Positions 24,855 to 32,559 of a stretch of 64,000 bases of DNA are shown one piece after another. Each line of letters starts with the position of its first letter. The stretch's first letter is position 1. This stretch comes from Microbacterium sp. W4I4 (GTDB taxonomy: Bacteria; Actinomycetota; Actinomycetes; Actinomycetales; Microbacteriaceae). The position numbers were made by a program, and so were the translations under genes. The notes under the pieces are model-generated. The model was not told the DNA's origin, ran no database searches, and was given only the letters and a program-made list of their open reading frames with translations. The stretch spans positions 806,001 through 870,000 of the forward strand of contig NZ_JAUSXT010000001.1 of NCBI RefSeq assembly GCF_030816235.1, read 5' to 3'.

Positions 24855-25565
24855 ATGAGCACCACTGCCACCACCACAGCCCCGACAGCGGCGGCGCGGA
24901 TCGTCGAGGACTACTTCGGCTCACCCATCCGCACACTGCTGGAGTGGTCGGACCCCTTCGCGATCGAGCTGTCCGCCCTGGCCGCCGTGGGCACGCTGAA
25001 CCGCGCGCGACTGGATGCCGCCGTCGAACCCCATGCGCTGCGCACCCTCGCCCTGCCGGGCGTGCCCGTGTACGGAGCGGGGTTCATCGCGGCGATCGAT
25101 CTGCTGTCCGACGCCCAGAGCCATCTCGCCTGGTGGCAGGGCGAAGACAGGCGCAAGCTGGTGCTGGCCTCGCAGTCGGTCAACAAGGAGCACATCGACT
25201 ACAGCGAGCTCGAGTGGTACCGCGTGCCGATGAGCACCCGGGTGCCGCACGTCGCGGGCCCCTACGTCGACTATCTGTGCAGCGATGAGTACACGATCAC
25301 GATCGCGGTGCCCGTCATCTCGGAGGGCGCGCCTCTCGGTGTCGCGGGCCTGGATCTGCTCGTCTCCGAGGTGGAGCGCGAGCTGACGCCGCGATTCGCC
25401 GCACTCGGGCAGCAGGTCACGCTCACCAACGGCGTCGGACGGGTCGTCGTCTCGACCGACCCGCGCTGCGCCACCGGAGATTCGGTGCGCGGCAGCCGAC
25501 TCGCGGATCTGCCTCGGATCGCGTGCGCCGGGGTCGCGCTGGATGTCATCGTCGAGGCGCTCTGA
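24855..25565 (+). CDS. Cache domain protein without membrane anchor
   Basis: A 236-residue protein with a PDC/dCache-like sensor fold: WYRVPMSTRVPHVAGPYVDYLCSDEYTITIAVPVISEGAPLGVAGLDL (about 121-169) matches the ligand-binding motif of bacterial Cache domains. These usually sit outside the cell between two membrane helices of chemoreceptors or kinases. Here there is no signal peptide, membrane segment or output domain. AGGAGG precedes the ATG. Next to a GntR regulator and a polyamine-type importer, it may be a soluble amine-binding or sensing protein. Confidence 0.8.
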   Translation: MSTTATTTAPTAAARIVEDYFGSPIRTLLEWSDPFAIELSALAAVGTLNRARLDAAVEPHALRTLALPGVPVYGAGFIAAIDLLSDAQSHLAWWQGEDRRKLVLASQSVNKEHIDYSELEWYRVPMSTRVPHVAGPYVDYLCSDEYTITIAVPVISEGAPLGVAGLDLLVSEVERELTPRFAALGQQVTLTNGVGRVVVSTDPRCATGDSVRGSRLADLPRIACAGVALDVIVEAL

Positions 25566-25625
25566 GCGGATCCCGCCGGACCTCTTGACTTCCACGCAGG
25601 TCGGAGGCACCCTGTCTGTAGGCCA

Positions 25626-25676
25626 ACTCAGCGCCCGGGAGACTAGCAGGCATCGCCGCAGCACCGGGCGCTGAGT
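25626..25676. terminator. Hairpin between convergent cache and prsW-like genes
   Basis: Arms ACTCAGCGCCCGG (25626-25638) and CCGGGCGCTGAGT (25664-25676), perfect 13-bp stem, 25-base loop. Placed to end transcription from both sides. Confidence 0.7.
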
Positions 25677-25698
25677 CTGTCCGCGCCGACCCTGCCGC

Positions 25699-26994
25699 TC
25701 AGTACGCCAGCAGCTGCATCCTGGTCGTGCGCGTCCTGGAGAGCAGGACGTGCTCGTCGGCGGCCGCATACGCGTCGTGCCCGTTGATCGCGCGCTGACG
25801 CACGGCCGCGAGGGCGGCCGCATCCTTGATGAATGAGCGCATCAGCACCCGGCGGTCACCGGGAAGCCCCGCCGCCCAGGCCAGACCGACCTTGCGTCCG
25901 GCGGGGGTGGCCAGCATGACCACCTCCTCGGGGGTGAACCAGCCGGCGGCAGCGTAGTCGCCCAGGCGCTGCTGGGTCAGTCTCGCCTCCTCCCGGCGCA
26001 GAGCGACGATCACGAAGATGAAGACGAGGAAGAGAGGCACCTGCGTGGTCAGGTACAGCACGGTGAAGTCGCCGAGCAGGGATGAGCCGTTCCAGAACGC
26101 GTGCAGAGCCACCGCGCCGAGCAGGCCCAGCGCGCCGGCGCCCAGTGCACCGGCGGTGCCGGCGCCTCGACGGGCTGCGAACCCGATGGCGAACCCGGTG
26201 AGCGCGGCGAACATCGCGTGGGCGAACGGCGAGACGAGGCCGCGCAGGATGAAGGTCAGCGTCAGCTCCCCCGCACCGCCGTTGATCAGGCTGATGCCGA
26301 AGTACTGGATGTTCTCGGTGAAGGCGAAGCCCGCACCCACCAGCGCACCGTACACGACGCCGTCCACCGGACCGTCGAAGGCTCGGCGTCCGATGACGAA
26401 CACGAGGAACACGCCCAGCCCCTTGGCGATCTCCTCGATGAAGGGCGCCTGGATGACTCCGGTGAAGAACGAGTTGCGCATGCCTGCCGTCATCGTGAGC
26501 AGCAGATCGAAAAGCAGTGCGATCCCGACGGCGGCCACCGCGCCCCATGCCAGGGCGAACACCACCAGGCTCTTGGGCTCCGGCTCCCACCGGTCGATGA
26601 GCCGGACGCCGAACAGCACGATCGCGAGCGGGACGAGAGCGAGGACGAGCCCCACGAGCGAGGCCCCGGTGCCGAGGAACATGGCGAAGTACGCGATGAG
26701 GGCCAGCAGCGCGAACCCGAGGATGCCGAACAGCCAGATGGACACGGAGCGGCCCTTGCGCACCGGCATCGGCAGCGCGGGCATCGTCGGCTCCGCCGTC
26801 GTCGGCTGCGGCGCAGACGGAGCCGCTGCCGCGGGCCGGGTTGCGACCGCCCGATCGAAGACGGACGCGAATCCGGCGGTGGGCTGCGGCGCGCTCAAGG
26901 CGGCTTCCGCGCGGACGTGGACCGGCTGCGGCGGCTGACCGTACACCGGCTGCGGCGGCTCACCGTACTGCGGGGGCTGTCCTCCAAAGCTCAT
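25699..26994 (-). CDS. PrsW family intramembrane metalloprotease
   Basis: A 431-residue membrane protein. About 75 N-terminal residues are Pro/Gln/Ala-rich and disordered (repeats of GQPPQPV). Then come eight or so membrane segments with the PrsW motifs: APFIEEIAKGLGV (Glu-Glu), DGVVYGALVGAGFAFTENI (Glu-Asn), RGLVSPFAHAMFAALTG (catalytic His) and ALHAFWN (His). PrsW proteases cut anti-sigma factors or other membrane proteins. The C-terminal ~80 residues are soluble. No sigma/anti-sigma pair is nearby, so the substrate is unknown. Confidence 0.9.
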   Translation of the reverse strand: MSFGGQPPQYGEPPQPVYGQPPQPVHVRAEAALSAPQPTAGFASVFDRAVATRPAAAAPSAPQPTTAEPTMPALPMPVRKGRSVSIWLFGILGFALLALIAYFAMFLGTGASLVGLVLALVPLAIVLFGVRLIDRWEPEPKSLVVFALAWGAVAAVGIALLFDLLLTMTAGMRNSFFTGVIQAPFIEEIAKGLGVFLVFVIGRRAFDGPVDGVVYGALVGAGFAFTENIQYFGISLINGGAGELTLTFILRGLVSPFAHAMFAALTGFAIGFAARRGAGTAGALGAGALGLLGAVALHAFWNGSSLLGDFTVLYLTTQVPLFLVFIFVIVALRREEARLTQQRLGDYAAAGWFTPEEVVMLATPAGRKVGLAWAAGLPGDRRVLMRSFIKDAAALAAVRQRAINGHDAYAAADEHVLLSRTRTTRMQLLAY

Positions 26995-27054
26995 ACGGAA
27001 AGCCTAGAGGGAGCCTCTGCTCTCCGATGCACCGCGCCGGGTAGCGTAGAGGAC

Positions 27055-27924
27055 ATGCGGTTTGCCCATCTGAGCGCTCACGACTCCGACACCCTCCATC
27101 TCGCCGTCATAGACGGAGACGAGGCAGTGCTCGTCAGTGACCTCCTCTCCCCCGGACCCCACACACTCCAGCAGCTCATCGCCGGCGGTGACGAGCTGCT
27201 CGACGATGTGCGCCGCGCATTCGCCGCGGGTGCGGCACCACGGCATCCGATCGCAGGATTCTCCTTCGATTCCGCGATCATCGACCCGCCGGCGATCCTG
27301 GCCGTGGGCCTGAACTACTCGGCGCACTCCAGTGAGCTGGGGCTGAAGACCGATGCGGCGCCCACGGTGTTCACGCTCTGGCCGAACTCCCTGACCGGAC
27401 ACCAGCAGACCACGTCGTGGCCGCGCACCCTCAGCGAGTCGATCGACTACGAGGCCGAGCTGGGCGTGATCATCGGCAAGCCGACCAAGAACATCTCCGC
27501 GGACGACGCCTTGAGCGCGGTGTGGGGGTACACGGTGGTCAACGACATCACGGCCCGCGACATCCAGTTCGCCGAGGCGCAGTGGTGCCGCTGCAAATCC
27601 TTCGACGGCTTCACCCCCACCGGTCCGGTGGTCGTGACGGCCGACGAGATCCCCGACCCGCAGGCGCTGCACATCTGGACCGTCGTCGACGGGCACACGG
27701 TGCAGGACTCGACCACCGGCCACATGGTCCGCACGGTCGCCGCTCTCGTCGCGCACCTCTCCTCGTCGGTCACCCTGCTGCCCGGCACGCTGATCTCGAC
27801 CGGCAGCCCGGGCGGCGCCGGCTACTCGCGCGACCCGCAGATCTTCCTGCGCGACCGTTCGACGGTCACGGTGGGCATCGACGGCATCGGCGAGCTCACC
27901 ACGCACTGCCGCATCCTCGACTGA
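27055..27924 (+). CDS. Fumarylacetoacetate hydrolase family protein
   Basis: A 289-residue FAH-fold enzyme. It has AVGLNYSAHSSELG (about 84-97), the metal-binding acidic cluster in ESIDYEAELGVIIGKP (about 127-142), VWGYTVVNDITARDIQ, the loop KSFDGFTPTGP and the C-terminal LPGTLISTGSPGG. Members hydrolyse or decarboxylate beta-diketo acids in aromatic and sugar catabolism. The gene stands alone, so the pathway is not clear. The start ATG at 27055 replaces a much longer frame that only shadows the opposite strand. Confidence 0.92.
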   Translation: MRFAHLSAHDSDTLHLAVIDGDEAVLVSDLLSPGPHTLQQLIAGGDELLDDVRRAFAAGAAPRHPIAGFSFDSAIIDPPAILAVGLNYSAHSSELGLKTDAAPTVFTLWPNSLTGHQQTTSWPRTLSESIDYEAELGVIIGKPTKNISADDALSAVWGYTVVNDITARDIQFAEAQWCRCKSFDGFTPTGPVVVTADEIPDPQALHIWTVVDGHTVQDSTTGHMVRTVAALVAHLSSSVTLLPGTLISTGSPGGAGYSRDPQIFLRDRSTVTVGIDGIGELTTHCRILD

Positions 27925-28020
27925 TCCCCCCGCCCACTCCGGACATCGCTGACGCACTGCCCGGAGCCTCGGGGCGCGTGGCCCCCTCGTTGCTGTTGCA
28001 CCTGTTCGCCAGATGCATCA

Positions 28021-28052
28021 GGGGCGGATGCTGTTCGTGCAGCATCCACCCC
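28021..28052 (+). terminator. Hairpin terminator downstream of the FAH gene
   Basis: GGGGCGGATGCTG (28021-28033) pairs with CAGCATCCACCCC (28040-28052) with one mismatch and a six-base loop, followed by TTCT. It lies between the convergent FAH gene and aspA. Confidence 0.65.
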
Positions 28053-28073
28053 TTCTCCGACATCCGTCGCGTG

Positions 28074-29534
28074 TCAGCTCAGCGGGAGGTCCTCCGCAGC
28101 GATCACCGGGATGGCCGAGGTGACGGTCTCCAGTCCCGAGAGTCGCGCCGGCGAGATCTGCTTCATGACCTCTTCGCGCGACATCAGACCCGCTTCGACG
28201 ACCAGATCGGCGATGTTGCGATTGGTCAGCAGTGCGGTCTTGGCGAGGGCGGCGGATGCCGCGTAGCCGATGAACGGGGTCAGCGCGGTGACCACGCCCA
28301 CGGACGCGCCGACCATCGCGCCGAGACGCTCACGGTTCGCGGTGATCCCATCGATGCAGTTGACGCGCAGCGTCCACATGGCCTGGCGCATCCAGGTGAT
28401 CGACTGGAAGATCGAGTGCGCGATGACGGGCTCGAACGCGTTCAGCTGCAGCTGACCGCCCTCCACCGCCATGGTGACGGTGACATCGGCGCCGACGACC
28501 GCGAACGCCACCTGGTTGACGGCCTCGGGGATCACCGGGTTCACCTTGCCTGGCATGATGCTGGAACCTGCCTGCATCGCCGGCAGGTTGATCTCGCCGA
28601 AACCGGCCTGCGGCCCGGACGAGAGCAGACGCAGGTCGTTGCAGATCTTGGAGAGTTTGATCGCGTTGCGCTTCAGCGAGGAGGAGAACGACATGAAGGC
28701 GCCCGTGTCGCTGGTCGCCTCGACCAGGTCGGTGGCCGTGCTGAGGTCGAGGCCGCTGATCTCGCGCAGGTGACGCAGCACGGTGGGTGCGTAACCGGCA
28801 TGCGTGGTGATGCCGGTGCCGATCGCCGTGGCGCCCATGTTGATCTCGGTGAGCAGCGAGGCGTTCTCGGTGAGACGGCTGTGGTCCTCACCGAGGGTCG
28901 TGGCGAAACCGTGGAACTCCTGGCCGAGCGTCATCGGCACGGCGTCCTGCAGCTGGGTGCGCCCCACCTTGAGGATGTCGTGGAACTCGCCCGCCTTGCC
29001 CAGGAACGACCGGCGCAGCAGGTCCAGCTCGTCGAGCAGCGAGAGCAGGTTGAGGGAGAGCCCGATCTTCACCGCGGTCGGGTACACGTCGTTGGTGGAC
29101 TGGCTGCGGTTGGTGTGATCGATCGGCGAGAGGTAGGCGTAGTCGCCCTTCTCGCGTCCGGCCATCTCGAGGGCGACGTTGGTGATGACCTCGTTCGCGT
29201 TCATGTTCGTGGAGGTACCGGCACCGCCCTGGATCACACCGACCGTGAACTGGTCGTGGAACTCTCCGTCGATGATGCGCTGCGCGGCGTGGTCGATCAG
29301 GTCCGCGCGCTCCGCATCCAGCACGCCGATCTCCTTGTTGGCGCGCGCGCTGGCCTGTTTGACCATCGCGAGCCCGCGGATCAGATCCGGATACACCGAG
29401 ATCGGCCGCTTGGTGATCGGGAAGTTCTGCTCGGCCCGCAGCGTGTGCACGCCGTAATAGGCGTCGGCGGGGATCTCGATGCTGCCGATGGAGTCGGTCT
29501 CTGTGCGGGTGAGGGCAGGCGCGTCAGCGGCCAT
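28074..29534 (-). CDS. aspA: Aspartate ammonia-lyase
   Basis: Reversibly splits L-aspartate into fumarate and ammonia. At 486 residues it matches the aspartase/fumarase superfamily, with TNMNANEVITNVA (substrate Thr/Asn region), SQSTNDVYPTA, KVGRTQLQDAVPMTLGQEF and the mobile signature loop GSSIMPGKVNPVIPEAVNQ (about 325-343) bearing the catalytic Ser. AspA is favoured over FumC because of the LTEINMGATAIGTG and NANEVITN sequences. It is cytoplasmic and lies 49 bp after the phosphodiesterase gene. Confidence 0.92.
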   Translation of the reverse strand: MAADAPALTRTETDSIGSIEIPADAYYGVHTLRAEQNFPITKRPISVYPDLIRGLAMVKQASARANKEIGVLDAERADLIDHAAQRIIDGEFHDQFTVGVIQGGAGTSTNMNANEVITNVALEMAGREKGDYAYLSPIDHTNRSQSTNDVYPTAVKIGLSLNLLSLLDELDLLRRSFLGKAGEFHDILKVGRTQLQDAVPMTLGQEFHGFATTLGEDHSRLTENASLLTEINMGATAIGTGITTHAGYAPTVLRHLREISGLDLSTATDLVEATSDTGAFMSFSSSLKRNAIKLSKICNDLRLLSSGPQAGFGEINLPAMQAGSSIMPGKVNPVIPEAVNQVAFAVVGADVTVTMAVEGGQLQLNAFEPVIAHSIFQSITWMRQAMWTLRVNCIDGITANRERLGAMVGASVGVVTALTPFIGYAASAALAKTALLTNRNIADLVVEAGLMSREEVMKQISPARLSGLETVTSAIPVIAAEDLPLS

Positions 29535-29583
29535 GTCACGTCCTTGTGGGTAGTGGCGGGTGGATGCGGGGGATGCCGCCAGT

Positions 29584-30501
29584 CTACGCCTTCGACCTCG
29601 GCGGCTTGCGTGAGAAGGCCCCCAGCCGCTCGTCGGCAGACAGCTCCGCCATCGCCTGAGTCCACTCCTCGCTGAAGTAGTCGCCCGTCGGCGCTTCCGC
29701 GACGGGGACGACCGTGTGGGTGATGACGTCGGGCCGCACGTGCACGAGCTGGAAGGCCTGCGCGGCATCCATCCCGTTGACCTCCGCGGCGGGCCGACCG
29801 AGGTTCATCGTGTAGCAGGTGGAGGAGGCCACGCTCACGGGGACGCCGGCGAACATGCCCGAGGAAGAGTAGTGCAGGTGGCCGGCGAGGATGCCGCGCA
29901 CATCGGTTCCTCGGATGACGTCGGCCAGCTCGTCCTGATGGCGCAGCTCGAGGATGTCGAACAGCGGCACGTGCGCGGGCAGCGGCGGGTGATGCATCGC
30001 GAGCAGCGTTCCGTGCGGCGCGGGATGCCGCAGCTGCTCCGCGAGCCAGTCCCGCTGCGCCGCGTCGATATCGCCGTGGTGCCAGCCGGGAATGCTGGAG
30101 TCGAGGGCGATGAGCCGCAGGCCATCGAGATCCCACACGCCGGTCACCGGTTCCTCGGTGGCCGGTGCGTCGAGCAGCTCCGCACGCAGCGCCGGGCGCT
30201 CGTCGTGATTGCCGGCCACCCAGACGATCGGGCAGCCCAGGTCGGCCGCGACCGGCTCCAGCATCGAGCGGAGCCGACGATACGCGTCCGGTTCGCCGAA
30301 ATCGGTCAGATCCCCGGTGATCACGATCGCCGAAGGATGCGGGTGCACCCGGCGAACGGTCTCGAGGGTGTGGGCCAGATTGCCCTGGCTGTCGGACCCG
30401 CCGGCATGTCGGACGCCGTCCGCGAGGAAGTGCGGATCACTGAGATGGATGATCGTGTGCGACGCGGGCTGATGGCGTCCGAACACGGGCGGATCGATCA
30501 T
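29584..30501 (-). CDS. Metallophosphoesterase, CpdA-like phosphodiesterase
   Basis: A 305-residue calcineurin-like phosphoesterase. The metal-binding motifs are in order: LSDPHF (about 20-25), ITGDLTDFGE, VAGNHDERP, LLAMHHPP and LAGHLHYSSSG. This matches class III cyclic-nucleotide phosphodiesterases such as CpdA and mycobacterial Rv0805. cAMP hydrolysis is the first guess, although many homologues act on other phosphodiesters. Same strand as and just upstream of aspA. Confidence 0.88.
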   Translation of the reverse strand: MIDPPVFGRHQPASHTIIHLSDPHFLADGVRHAGGSDSQGNLAHTLETVRRVHPHPSAIVITGDLTDFGEPDAYRRLRSMLEPVAADLGCPIVWVAGNHDERPALRAELLDAPATEEPVTGVWDLDGLRLIALDSSIPGWHHGDIDAAQRDWLAEQLRHPAPHGTLLAMHHPPLPAHVPLFDILELRHQDELADVIRGTDVRGILAGHLHYSSSGMFAGVPVSVASSTCYTMNLGRPAAEVNGMDAAQAFQLVHVRPDVITHTVVPVAEAPTGDYFSEEWTQAMAELSADERLGAFSRKPPRSKA

Positions 30502-30562
30502 CAGGCCAGCCTACGACCGGGAGGCGACATCCGGCGGGAATCCGACGGATACCGGGAGACGG

Positions 30563-30898
30563 TCAGTGTCCGATGACGATGATCAGGATGCCGCTGAGAA
30601 CGGCCGCGCCGCACAGCACGAAGCATCCGATCGCCGCGAGGAACGCGAGATTCTTCTGACCTGCGGTGAGCGGGCTCTTCCGGGCGGATTTCGCGGCCTG
30701 CTTCGCGGCGCGCTTGATCTCCTTCTCGGAGAACACCGTGATGGCATCCGTGAACTCCGCGGGAGAGACGACGGGCACGCGTCCGGCGCGCACCAGCATC
30801 CGCAGCCCGAGGGAGTAGAGCGACACCACCGCCACGGCGCCGACCAGGGCCGCGACGAACACGAGGAGGAACGCGCTCCAATCGATCACGACGGTCAT
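30563..30898 (-). CDS. Small membrane protein coupled to the phosphate transporter
   Basis: A 111-residue protein with hydrophobic segments at about 8-30 and 87-109 and a basic loop between them containing EKEIKRAAKQAAKSARKSP. I do not recognise a named family. Its start overlaps the end of the phosphate transporter gene by four bases, so it is translated from the same message and may be an accessory subunit of that transporter. Confidence 0.65.
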   Translation of the reverse strand: MTVVIDWSAFLLVFVAALVGAVAVVSLYSLGLRMLVRAGRVPVVSPAEFTDAITVFSEKEIKRAAKQAAKSARKSPLTAGQKNLAFLAAIGCFVLCGAAVLSGILIIVIGH

Positions 30899-32361
30899 CG
30901 TGCACCCTCCTGATCATCGATCGCCAGATCCCACTCGGCGAGCTTCGCTCGCGCACGGCGGCTGGCGCTGAGCGCCTCCCACTCCTGGCTCGCCTGCTCC
31001 GCCTCGGCGTACTTCTGCGCTGCGCGCTCCGCCGCCTTGCGTGCGGCCTTGACCTCAGCGGGCGTGCCGCCCGCCTTCTTGAGCTTCTTCGCACGACGTG
31101 CCGCGCGCTCGGCCTCGTCGGCCTTGCGCTCCGCCCGCTCAAGTGCGCGCATCAGCTCGATGCGGCTGGTGCGGCGGGTCGGACCGGGGACCTCGGGCAG
31201 CTCCACGACGTGCCCGGACTCGGCGACGTCGCTCATCGCGTTGGCGGAGGTCACCGCGTTCTTGCGCGAGCGCAGGAACAGGCCCACGATCACGACGAGC
31301 GCGATCACCGCGTCGATCAGAACGCCCCAGCCGTGGAACCACATCACGAACAGCGCGGCGAATGCGCCGACGGCACCGGCGGCGGGAAGGGTCAGCAGCC
31401 AGCCGATCGCGATGCGCCCGGCGGTGCGCCACCGCACCACCGATCCGCGACGACCCAGACCCGAGCCGATGACCGAGCCGGAGGCCACCTGCGTGGTGGA
31501 CAGTGCGAAGCCCAAGGCGCTCGAGGCGAGGATCGTGGCGGCGGTCGAGCTCTCCGCGGCGAAGCCCTGTGCGGGCTTGACCTCGGTGAGCCCCTTGCCG
31601 AGCGTGCGGATGATGCGCCAGCCGCCGAGATAGGTGCCCAGCGCGATGGTGAACGCACACGCCACGATGACCCAGAACTCCGGGTTGTGGAAGTGTTCGC
31701 TGTCGGGGTCGCCGGTCTGCCAGCCGACCGTGATCAGCGCCAGCGTGATGACGCCCATGGTCTTCTGCGCGTCGTTCGTGCCGTGCGCGAGGGCCACCAG
31801 CGAGGAGGTGAAGATCTGTCCCCAGCGGAAGCCGGAGCGTCCGTCGGGCTTGCCGTCGTAGCGGCGGGTCATGCCGTAGGCCACCTTGGTCGCGACGAAG
31901 GCGATGAGTCCGGCGGTCAGTGGTGCGATCAGCGCCGGGAGCACGACCTTGGACAGCACCACGCCGAAGTTGATTCCGGCGACGCCGAAGCCGACCAGGG
32001 TCGCCCCGATCAGGCCGCCGAACAGCGCATGCGACGAGCTGGAGGGAAGCCCCAGCAGCCAGGTCAGCATGTTCCAGGTGATCGCGCCGATCAGACCGGC
32101 GAAGATCAGCTGCGGCAGCAGGTCGTGCGGGATGTCGCCTTCATTCACGATGCCGCCCGACACGGTCTTGGCGACCTCTGTGGACAGGAATGCGCCGACG
32201 AGGTTCAGGAGTGCTGCCAGGAGCACCGCGGTCTTTGGCTTCAGTGCGCCGGTCGCGATCGGCGTCGCCATCGCGTTCGCGGTGTCGTGGAATCCGTTGG
32301 TGAAGTCGAAGAAGAGTGCCAGTGCTATGACCAGCACGACGACGAGGGCTGCGGTTTCCAC
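30895..32361 (-). CDS. Inorganic phosphate transporter, PiT family
   Basis: A 488-residue low-affinity phosphate carrier. The family signatures are GFHDTANAMA (about 23-32) and ALAHGTNDAQKTMG (about 192-205), marking the two inverted halves; about ten membrane segments. Residues 400-488 form a charged Ala/Lys/Glu-rich coiled coil that most PitA proteins lack. A PHO-box-like triple repeat lies about 60-95 bp upstream. The small membrane gene that follows is coupled by a four-base overlap. Confidence 0.93.
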   Translation of the reverse strand: METAALVVVLVIALALFFDFTNGFHDTANAMATPIATGALKPKTAVLLAALLNLVGAFLSTEVAKTVSGGIVNEGDIPHDLLPQLIFAGLIGAITWNMLTWLLGLPSSSSHALFGGLIGATLVGFGVAGINFGVVLSKVVLPALIAPLTAGLIAFVATKVAYGMTRRYDGKPDGRSGFRWGQIFTSSLVALAHGTNDAQKTMGVITLALITVGWQTGDPDSEHFHNPEFWVIVACAFTIALGTYLGGWRIIRTLGKGLTEVKPAQGFAAESSTAATILASSALGFALSTTQVASGSVIGSGLGRRGSVVRWRTAGRIAIGWLLTLPAAGAVGAFAALFVMWFHGWGVLIDAVIALVVIVGLFLRSRKNAVTSANAMSDVAESGHVVELPEVPGPTRRTSRIELMRALERAERKADEAERAARRAKKLKKAGGTPAEVKAARKAAERAAQKYAEAEQASQEWEALSASRRARAKLAEWDLAIDDQEGAR

Positions 32362-32423
32362 CGGTCTCTTTCGTTGGGATTGCCAAGGAGGGGATGCCGG
32401 GAATCCGGCGTGACGAACGAAGA

Positions 32424-32456
32424 GTTCACCGTGGGTTCAAAATCCGTTTACGGGCC
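32424..32456 (+). promoter_or_regulatory. PHO-box-like triple 11-bp direct repeat (PhoP site candidate)
   Basis: Three adjacent 11-base units read on the plus strand: GTTCACCGTGG (32424-32434), GTTCAAAATCC (32435-32445), GTTTACGGGCC (32446-32456). Period and consensus match the Streptomyces PHO box bound by PhoP. It lies in the divergent region between the phosphate transporter and oligopeptidase B. The repeats read toward the oligopeptidase, but the nearer and more logical target is the transporter. Confidence 0.65.
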
Positions 32457-32559
32457 CGCAAGAATCCTCCCACCCTCCTCCGCCGTGGTCAACTTGCCTC
32501 ACGGCGCACCGGTGCGGGCCGCCGCGCCCGGGGCGCACGCACCGCGCTAGCGTTGAGGC

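Noticed and set aside
26101..27054. Long N-terminal extension of the FAH-family gene
   Set aside because: It lies opposite the PrsW-like gene and has no family similarity; the FAH fold starts at 27055.
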